64,000 nucleotides of DNA from Synergistes jonesii (GTDB lineage: Bacteria > Synergistota > Synergistia > Synergistales > Synergistaceae): NCBI RefSeq assembly GCF_000712295.1, contig NZ_JMKI01000031.1:1-64000 (forward strand), read 5' to 3'. Made by a program: the position numbers and the translations under genes. Positions 58,007-64,000 of the stretch are shown piece by piece. The notes below the pieces were generated by a model. The model was not told the DNA's origin. It was given only the letters and a program-made list of their open reading frames with translations, and did no database searches. The first letter of the stretch is position 1; each line of letters starts with the position of its first letter.

Positions 58007-58855
58007 TTATTTTACGTCCGTGAAGCCTATCTTCCCGCGGACGACCTTGTCTATCTCGTAAACCTGGCGCAGCGCCCCGCGCACGTCGGCCATCGGAATG
58101 GAATTCGGGCCGTCGCATTTGGCGCGCTCCGGGTCGGGATGCACCTCCATGAAGAGCGCGTCGACGCCTATCGCAACGGCCGCGCGCATCAGGGGCAGTG
58201 CGAAGGCGCGGTCGCCTCCGCTGCATGTCCCCATGCCGCCGGGCTTCTGCACGCTGTGCGTCGCGTCGAACATCACCGGACAGCCGAGCGCGCGCATCAC
58301 AGGCAGAGAGCGGAAGTCGACCGAGAGCTCGTGATAGCCGAAGGACGTCCCGCGCTCGCAGAGAATCACGTCGCGGCAGCCGCTTTCGCGACACTTTCCG
58401 ACGACGGAGGCCATGTCCTCCGGCGCCATGAACTGCGCCTTCTTGACGTTAAGCGGCCTGCCGGTCCTGCTCGCGGCCGCCAAAAGGTCCGTCTGGCGGC
58501 AGAGGAAGGCCGGTATCTGAAGCAGGTCGACGTGCTTCGCGGCGATCTCGGCCTGATATGGCTCGTGTATGTCGGTCACCACCGGCACGCCGGCCTCTTT
58601 CCCTATCTCCGAGAGCCATTCGAGCCCCCTTTCAAGCCCGGGGCCGCGGTAGCTCTTTATCGACGTCCTGTTAGCCTTGTCGAAGGACGCCTTGAATATG
58701 TAATTGAAGCCGAACTCCGCACAGTATTTTTTCATTTCGCGGGCGATCGAAAGCGCCTCGTCGAAGGTGTCGAGCACGCAGGGGCCCGCGGCGACCGTAA
58801 GTTTTTCGCCGCCGACCTCTATGTCGCGCACCTTTACTCTCTTAACGTCCATCAT
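58007..58855 (-). CDS. kdsA: 3-deoxy-8-phosphooctulonate synthase KdsA
   Basis: Condenses phosphoenolpyruvate with arabinose 5-phosphate. 282 residues, TIM barrel. Family signatures are VAAGPCVLDTFDEAL, FKASFDKANRTSIKSYRGPG, VTDIHEPYQA, VILCERGTSFGY, MFDATHSVQKPGG and FMEVHPDPERAKCDGPN. A Cys in VAAGPCVLD suggests the metal-dependent class. It overlaps the end of the upstream lpxK fusion gene by 14 bases. Confidence 0.94.
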   Translation of the reverse strand: MMDVKRVKVRDIEVGGEKLTVAAGPCVLDTFDEALSIAREMKKYCAEFGFNYIFKASFDKANRTSIKSYRGPGLERGLEWLSEIGKEAGVPVVTDIHEPYQAEIAAKHVDLLQIPAFLCRQTDLLAAASRTGRPLNVKKAQFMAPEDMASVVGKCRESGCRDVILCERGTSFGYHELSVDFRSLPVMRALGCPVMFDATHSVQKPGGMGTCSGGDRAFALPLMRAAVAIGVDALFMEVHPDPERAKCDGPNSIPMADVRGALRQVYEIDKVVRGKIGFTDVK

Positions 58856-61127
58856 TCACAGCTCCTTTTTTGTCGTCTATAGCATCAAGATATTTCGTAT
58901 ACTTTTCGTAAACGCGGCACCGCGTCTCCCAGCCGAGCTCCTTCGCGCAGTACTCAGTCACCCTTTCGAGCGCGCCGGTGCGTCCGAGGTTTTTTATCCC
59001 CGCCTCCTGCATGAAGCGGCGCAGCCCGCTGTTCGAGAGCACGCGGAAAGCCGCCGAGGAGAGCTCCTCGGCGGTGGGGGGCACGAGGATTTCGGCGTCG
59101 CGCAGCAGCTTCTTCTGGCGCAGCTTGCCGCGCTCTATTATCGAAACGACCGGGATGCCTATGCCGGCGCAGAGCTGGTTCGCGGTGCCGCCGAGCCCTA
59201 TCAGCAGCTCCGCGCCGTATGCCGCGGCCGCGACCGGCTCGCGGCATATGTTGACCGTCACATCGCCCGACGAGAGCCTCGACATATCCTCAGAGAGCGT
59301 CCAGCCGCTGAGATTCTCCGCCAGCTTTTTTATCTCTATCGTCGGCGCCGGCACCATCACAAAGCTGCATTCGATCCTGCGCGAGAGCAGCGCCGCCGCG
59401 TCGAGGATCAATTTTACATCCTCATAGGCGCGCGGGCGGCTGCCGGGAAGCAGCAGCACCTTCGCGCCTCGCTCGTCCCATGCGAAGGCCGGCGCCTTCG
59501 CCTCGTCGAGCAGGTCCATTATCGGGTTGCCGTAAAAGACAGCCGGCACTCCGCCGGCCGCGAGCTCTTTCGCCGTCTCCTCGTCTCGCGTGAAGACGAG
59601 CACGCAGCGTCTGCGCAGAAAGAATTTTTCTATCCAGAGATGCCCCGAGAGGTGGATCGTCTTGGCGGTCGCGACGAGCAGGGGCTTCATGCCCTGCCCC
59701 CATAGGACGCTCGACGCAAGATATACGTCGCCGACGCAGAGCGGCGTGCGGTAGCTGCCGATAAAGCCGCGCATCGCGTCGCGCTGCTCCTTTATCGCGA
59801 CGCCGAGCCCGCAGCGCACGTCGCGCAGAAAGTCTCCTATGTGATACTTGACGACGCCGCCGCTCGGCATATCGGCCGGCGGGGATACGACGCGGATGCC
59901 GCTTTCCTCGTATGGTTTGCCGGAGCCGACGAAGGTGAAGGCGTCGATTTTCGCGCATCTGAAGCGCTCGGCCAGCTTTTTTGCAAGGACCACGCCGATC
60001 GCGTCCTCGCCGTGCCCGTTCGAGGCCACGAGGAAGGAGGGGCGCAGCCTTTCGGCTATCTTCCTGCGGAAGGCGAGAGAATCCCTGATCGCGACGGATA
60101 TCGAAGGCACGTAGAGGGGGCGGTCGAAAAAGAGCCCGTGTGGAATGTTCGTCAGGTCCTTTTCTGTGCAGACGAAGCCGTCCGCTCCGACCTCGCCGGC
60201 GAAATTTTCGAGCTCCGCGACATCCTCCTCCGTCAGAAAGTGGTGGTCCCTGAAGGTGCGGCGCCCCGCAAGCTCTACTCCGAGCTCCCCGAGAAAGCTG
60301 TAAAAGCCTTCGGGGTTCCCTATCGCCGAGAGCGCGATATATCTGCCGCGCGGCGAGAAGTCCCGCGGAAGTTTTTTTTCGTCGCCGGCGGAGATGGAAA
60401 GCCAGCGGTCGAGCTTTATATCGGCGGTAAAAATTTTATCTTCGGAGACGTAAGGAGCGAGTTTTTTCTTTATCGCGGCGACGGCCTCCGGCGTAGTCTG
60501 ATTCGCCTTCGTCAGCACGACTATATCGGCGCGGCGGAAGGCGGACATCGGCTCGCGCATCAGCCCGGCCGGCATTATATTGCCGTTGCCGAAGGGACAG
60601 GTGGAGTCCACGAGGACTATGTCGACGTCGCGCGCCATCTTCCTGTGCTGAAAGGTGTCGTCGGTCACGGCGACCTCAGCGCCGAGCGCGGCGAGCAGCT
60701 TGACCCCTTCGAGGCGGTTGCGCGAGACGACTATCTTCGCATCAGGCAGCCGCTTCGCGAGCATCAACGGCTCGTCCCCCGCAAAGTCGCGCCCCGTGCT
60801 CTTTTCGTCCTGCCCGATCCAGAGGGGCGGGTGCTCCTTCGTGCGGTAGCCGCGGCTCACGACGCCGGCTCTTATGCCGCTTTCGGCGAACTGCCTGACT
60901 ATATATTCCGCCACCGGCGTCTTGTTCGTACCGCCGAAGCTGTTGTTGCCTATGCTCACGGTAGGGAGCGCCGGGTCGGTAACGGAAAAGATCCCGCGAT
61001 TGAAAAGCTCTATGCGCAGCTTCATCCACGCCGACGCGATAAGCTGGCACGGATATAAAACGCTCCAGGGGGAAAGCCCGCTTTCGCCCCGCACGTATCT
61101 CAGATAGCTGCGCAGAAGCTTCGACAT
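58842..61127 (-). CDS. lpxK: Fusion of LpxK (lipid A 4'-kinase) and an LpxB-related domain
   Basis: 761 residues. About 1-370 is tetraacyldisaccharide 4'-kinase: LPTVSIGNNSFGGTNKTPVA (phosphate loop, with Asn where most LpxK have Gly), RAGVVSRGYRTKEHPPLWIG, DEPLMLAKRLPDAKIVVSRN and DDTFQHRKMARDVDIVLVDS. About 375-755 is a lipid-A-disaccharide-synthase-related domain: FLVASNGHGEDAIGVVLAKK, LCVGDVYLASSVLWGQGMKP, FYGNPIMDL and LLPGSRPRAYEDVKLILDAA. No stop or frame change is seen between them. A separate genuine LpxB is at the window end. Confidence 0.88.
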   Translation of the reverse strand: MSKLLRSYLRYVRGESGLSPWSVLYPCQLIASAWMKLRIELFNRGIFSVTDPALPTVSIGNNSFGGTNKTPVAEYIVRQFAESGIRAGVVSRGYRTKEHPPLWIGQDEKSTGRDFAGDEPLMLAKRLPDAKIVVSRNRLEGVKLLAALGAEVAVTDDTFQHRKMARDVDIVLVDSTCPFGNGNIMPAGLMREPMSAFRRADIVVLTKANQTTPEAVAAIKKKLAPYVSEDKIFTADIKLDRWLSISAGDEKKLPRDFSPRGRYIALSAIGNPEGFYSFLGELGVELAGRRTFRDHHFLTEEDVAELENFAGEVGADGFVCTEKDLTNIPHGLFFDRPLYVPSISVAIRDSLAFRRKIAERLRPSFLVASNGHGEDAIGVVLAKKLAERFRCAKIDAFTFVGSGKPYEESGIRVVSPPADMPSGGVVKYHIGDFLRDVRCGLGVAIKEQRDAMRGFIGSYRTPLCVGDVYLASSVLWGQGMKPLLVATAKTIHLSGHLWIEKFFLRRRCVLVFTRDEETAKELAAGGVPAVFYGNPIMDLLDEAKAPAFAWDERGAKVLLLPGSRPRAYEDVKLILDAAALLSRRIECSFVMVPAPTIEIKKLAENLSGWTLSEDMSRLSSGDVTVNICREPVAAAAYGAELLIGLGGTANQLCAGIGIPVVSIIERGKLRQKKLLRDAEILVPPTAEELSSAAFRVLSNSGLRRFMQEAGIKNLGRTGALERVTEYCAKELGWETRCRVYEKYTKYLDAIDDKKGAVNDGR

Positions 61128-61128
61128 G

Positions 61129-62895
61129 CTACGCCTCTTCCGGCGTATGCCTGCCGTTGCCCGCCGCGTACATTTTATAGTACTGCCCTCCGGCCGCGAT
61201 CAGCTCGTCGTGAGTTCCCATTTCGGCGATAGCGCCTTCCCTCAGCACGAATATCCTGTCGGCGTCGCGTATCGTCGAAAGGCGGTGGGCTATGACGATG
61301 GCGGTGCGCCCCTCCATCGCGTTGTTCATCGCTTCCTGCACCTGCTGCTCTACGAGCGTATCGAGCGAAGACGTGGCCTCGTCCATTATCAAAATCTTCG
61401 GGTCGCGCACGACGGCGCGCGCGATAGCGACGCGCTGGCGCTGCCCTCCGGAAAGAGTCACGCCGCGCTCTCCGACCTCCGTATCGAAGCCGCGCGGCAG
61501 AGTCTTGATGAAATCATAGATTCCGGCCATCTCGGCCGCCCTGACGAGGGCCTCCTTCGTCACGTTCTTGCAGCCGTAGCCGATGTTATAAGCGAGCGTG
61601 CCCTTCATAAGCACGGGGTCCTGCGGCACGACGCCGATCTGGCGGCGGTAGGATTTTATTTCGACGGCGCGTATGTCCACGCCGTCGACCTTGACCGCGC
61701 CGCCCTGCGGGTCGTAGAAGCGCATTATCAGATCCGCGATCGTCGACTTGCCGGCGCCTGTCGGGCCGACTATCGCGACCTTCTCGCCGCGCTTTATATC
61801 GAACGAAAGGCCGTTCAGAACCATTTTCGAATCGTTATAGCCGAAGCGCACGTTCTCAAAGGAGACGCGCCCCTCCATCGGCGAAAGAATCTGCGGGTTT
61901 TCTGCGACGGGGACCTCGTTCTTTTCGTCCAAAATCTCAAATATGCGATCCGCCGACGCGGCGCCCTGCTGTATCGAGCTGACGACGCGGCTCAGAGTGC
62001 GCACCGGCTGCACGAGCAGACCGATATAGGTGCAGAATGCGATGAGCCCGCCGGCCGTCAGCCTGCCGGCGATGACGCTGCGCCCGCCGCTCCAGAGGAT
62101 TATCGCGAGCGCCGAAATGAGGATGACCTCGACGATTCCCTCAAGCACGCCGCGCACCTGCGTGCCCTTCATCACCGCCTTGAAGTGAAGGTCGCTCTCC
62201 TCCTTGAAGCGCTTGTATTCCTCCTCTTCGGTGGCGAAGGAGCGGACTATCTTTATCGACGAGACCGCCTCCTGCGCGATCGCCGCGACCATCGCGAGCC
62301 TGTCCTGTATCACCGCGCCGACGGAGCGCAGCTTCGACGAAGCCCTGTCTATCGCGAGCGCCGCCACGGGAATTATCAGAGATGTTACCAGCGTCAGCCG
62401 CCAGTTGAGAAAGATCAGGAAGCCTATGATGCCGACGAAAGTGACGCCCTGCACGACAAAATCTATGACGGCCGACGCAAGGATGTTCTGAAGCGTCGCG
62501 ACGTCGTTCGTGATGCGCGAGAGGAATTCGCCGGAGCGCCTGCTGTAGAGGGTCGCGAGCGAGAGCCTCTGCGTGCGGTCGTAGAGCTCGAGGCGGATAT
62601 CTATCACGACCTTCTGCCCGACCCACGTCATAAGATAGAGGTTCGCATAGGCGAACGCCGCCTTCAGTATATAAAGAAACACCACGCTGACGCAGAGTAT
62701 GTTCAGCAGCTGCGTCTGTTTTCTTATCAGGACGTCGTCGACGACGTTCTTTATCAGCCACGGCGGGATGATCGACGCGACGGCGGAAAGTATCATGCAG
62801 ACGACCGCGTAGATCAGCCGCTTTTTATACGGTACGCAGTACTTAAGGACGCGGAAGTACGACGTCCACTCCTCTTTTTTTGCGAGCTTCAGCAT
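61129..62895 (-). CDS. msbA: MsbA-like lipid flippase, ABC transporter
   Basis: 588-residue half-transporter with N-terminal six-helix membrane domain (LIYAVVCMILSAVASIIPPW at about 21-40) and C-terminal ATPase: Walker A VGPTGAGKSTIADLI, signature LSGGQRQRVAIARA, Walker B ILIMDEATSSLDT and H-loop IVIAHRLSTI. Its place between lpxB and lpxK points to lipid A core flipping. It overlaps lpxB by seven bases, and lpxK starts two bases after it ends. Confidence 0.92.
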   Translation of the reverse strand: MLKLAKKEEWTSYFRVLKYCVPYKKRLIYAVVCMILSAVASIIPPWLIKNVVDDVLIRKQTQLLNILCVSVVFLYILKAAFAYANLYLMTWVGQKVVIDIRLELYDRTQRLSLATLYSRRSGEFLSRITNDVATLQNILASAVIDFVVQGVTFVGIIGFLIFLNWRLTLVTSLIIPVAALAIDRASSKLRSVGAVIQDRLAMVAAIAQEAVSSIKIVRSFATEEEEYKRFKEESDLHFKAVMKGTQVRGVLEGIVEVILISALAIILWSGGRSVIAGRLTAGGLIAFCTYIGLLVQPVRTLSRVVSSIQQGAASADRIFEILDEKNEVPVAENPQILSPMEGRVSFENVRFGYNDSKMVLNGLSFDIKRGEKVAIVGPTGAGKSTIADLIMRFYDPQGGAVKVDGVDIRAVEIKSYRRQIGVVPQDPVLMKGTLAYNIGYGCKNVTKEALVRAAEMAGIYDFIKTLPRGFDTEVGERGVTLSGGQRQRVAIARAVVRDPKILIMDEATSSLDTLVEQQVQEAMNNAMEGRTAIVIAHRLSTIRDADRIFVLREGAIAEMGTHDELIAAGGQYYKMYAAGNGRHTPEEA

Positions 62896-64000
62896 TTTCC
62901 CGTTCCCTTCATTATCTCTTCGCTCCAGAAATCGTAGACGCCCTCTTCGCCGAGCGTCCTGCGCGCGCGTTCCATCGTCTCTTCTATCCCGCCGCGGAAC
63001 GCTTCATCGCCGTTCAGCCACGCAAGCGCGCTCTTCGTGATGTTCTCCGCGGTGGCGCTCTCCTGTAGCAGCTCCGGGAACATATCGCACCCCGCTAAGA
63101 TGTTCGCCATCGCGTAATGCCGCGTCTTTATCACGCGGCGCGCCACAAAGGCCGACAGCGGATTCAGCCTGTAGGTCACTACCATGTAGCAGCCGAGAAT
63201 CAGAGATTCGACCGTGATCGTGCCGCTCGCGCCTATCGCGCAGCGGGCCCGCGCCATCAGATCGCGCCCCTGGCCGGCGTAAAAGCGCACGCCGGAGCGC
63301 GTGAATTCCGAGATCATGTCGTCGTGTGCCGCCGGGTTGAGGCCGGGGGCGACGGAAAATACGGGGAGCCACCCCTCGCCGGCAAGGGCCTCCGCGCTCT
63401 CGCGCATTATCGGAAGAAGCTTTTTGATCTCGTTCCTCCTGCTGCCCGGCAGAAACGCGACCATTTTTTCAGAATCAGGAAGAGAATCGGCCGCCGCGGA
63501 GCCCGGCGCCTCTTTTCTGAACTCCTCGACGAGCGGATGCCCCATCCATTTGCTTTTGCATCCGCGCGAGAGCAGATATTCGTGCTCGAACTTAAAGAGA
63601 GGCAGACATTCGTCGACATAGCGGCGCAGAGCTTCGGCGCGGCCGCCGCGCCACGCCCACACCGAAGGCGGGGATATGTAAAATATCCGCCCACGGTAGC
63701 CGCGCCTGCGCAGCTTCGCTATAAGGTGCAGATGGAAGTCGGGGCTGTCGCAGACGACGACGGCCTCGGGCGCACGCTCGATGATGCGGCCGGACATCTC
63801 GGAGAGCAGCGAAAGTATCGACGGTATCGCCGACAGCACCTCGGTCAGCCCGAGCAGCTGAAGGCGCTCGCCCGGCCAACAAACGTCTATGCCGGCTTCG
63901 CGCGGCTCGATTCCGCCCATACCCCATATTTCGCCGTCGTAGCCTACTGCGCGCAGCTTTTTGGCGAGCGCCGCCGTATAGTGGTCGCCGGACGCTTCGC
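62889..64000 (-). CDS. lpxB: Lipid-A-disaccharide synthase LpxB, 5' end beyond the window
   Basis: Joins two acylated glucosamines into the lipid A disaccharide. The visible part is about 370 residues; the frame remains open at the right edge with EASGDHYTAALAKKLRAVGY, just after the usual GE of the N-terminal motif. Further blocks are VVCDSPDFHLHLIAKLRRRG, IFYISPPSVWAWRGGRAEAL, MGHPLVEEF, FLPGSRRNEIKKLLPIM and GASGTITVESLILGCYMVVT. It is the most upstream visible gene of the lipid A operon. Confidence 0.94.
   Translation of the reverse strand, partial: EASGDHYTAALAKKLRAVGYDGEIWGMGGIEPREAGIDVCWPGERLQLLGLTEVLSAIPSILSLLSEMSGRIIERAPEAVVVCDSPDFHLHLIAKLRRRGYRGRIFYISPPSVWAWRGGRAEALRRYVDECLPLFKFEHEYLLSRGCKSKWMGHPLVEEFRKEAPGSAAADSLPDSEKMVAFLPGSRRNEIKKLLPIMRESAEALAGEGWLPVFSVAPGLNPAAHDDMISEFTRSGVRFYAGQGRDLMARARCAIGASGTITVESLILGCYMVVTYRLNPLSAFVARRVIKTRHYAMANILAGCDMFPELLQESATAENITKSALAWLNGDEAFRGGIEETMERARRTLGEEGVYDFWSEEIMKGTGKC

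Overview
The window is about 64 kb of a GC-rich, Gram-negative (diderm) bacterial chromosome. Nearly all long reading frames are on the minus strand. Kdo/lipid A genes, LysW carrier-protein biosynthesis, split glycine dehydrogenase subunits, HydF and a phosphotransbutyrylase together suggest an anaerobic, amino-acid-fermenting member of Synergistota (Synergistes/Cloacibacillus-like). That placement is inference from gene content, not from a marker gene.

Layout. 1-874: right end of an IS256-family element, cut by the window edge. 1009-6614: a type V-A CRISPR operon, cas12a-cas4-cas1-cas2, with no repeat array in view; the IS lies where the array would be expected. 6871-16897: housekeeping and accessory genes: AzlCD exporter, a P5C dehydrogenase behind an operator-like promoter, modC-modA-modB-modD (modB appears to start at AUC), an M23 peptidase and hydrolase, a phosphate butyryltransferase, DUF502 and PlsC. 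17090-19202: an AT-rich APC permease plus isochorismatase-type hydrolase. 19502-26144: an operon of two SDR dehydrogenases, orphan gcvPA/gcvPB and an AcoX-like kinase, facing a GntR regulator whose likely operator sits at the operon's promoter. 26177-27994: hydrogenase-maturation genes (TM1266-type regulator, a 59-residue ORF, hydF) behind a leader RNA ending in a terminator hairpin.

28161-38990 is an AT-rich defence island built on a type I restriction-modification system: a tyrosine recombinase inside a perfect 29-bp inverted repeat, a silent inverted hsdS cassette, an XRE regulator, a GIY-YIG/DUF4357 nuclease, hsdM, hsdS, a VbhA-like antitoxin/Fic toxin pair, hsdR, and hsdS remnants at both ends. 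The active hsdS carries the same repeats as the silent cassette, so specificity is probably switched by inversion. A Fic module lies inside the operon, between hsdS and hsdR.

39092-46993: an aminotransferase, an exported flavodoxin with a MerR regulator, and lysW-lysX-lysY-lysZ-lysJ-lysK. Between lysX and lysY lies a 35-codon Lys/Arg-rich reading frame followed by an intrinsic terminator, an apparent attenuator. 47036-50775: the pxpB-pxpC-pxpA 5-oxoprolinase cluster with a DUF1445 gene and the tail of a lost Nramp-type transporter. 50834-64000: an exported double-rhodanese protein, then the Kdo/lipid A operon (lpxB, msbA, an LpxK/LpxB-like fusion, kdsA, kdsD, waaA, an unrecognised gene, kdsB, an ELM1-family protein). 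waaA has no AUG/GUG/UUG start and seems to begin at CUG directly after the kdsD stop.
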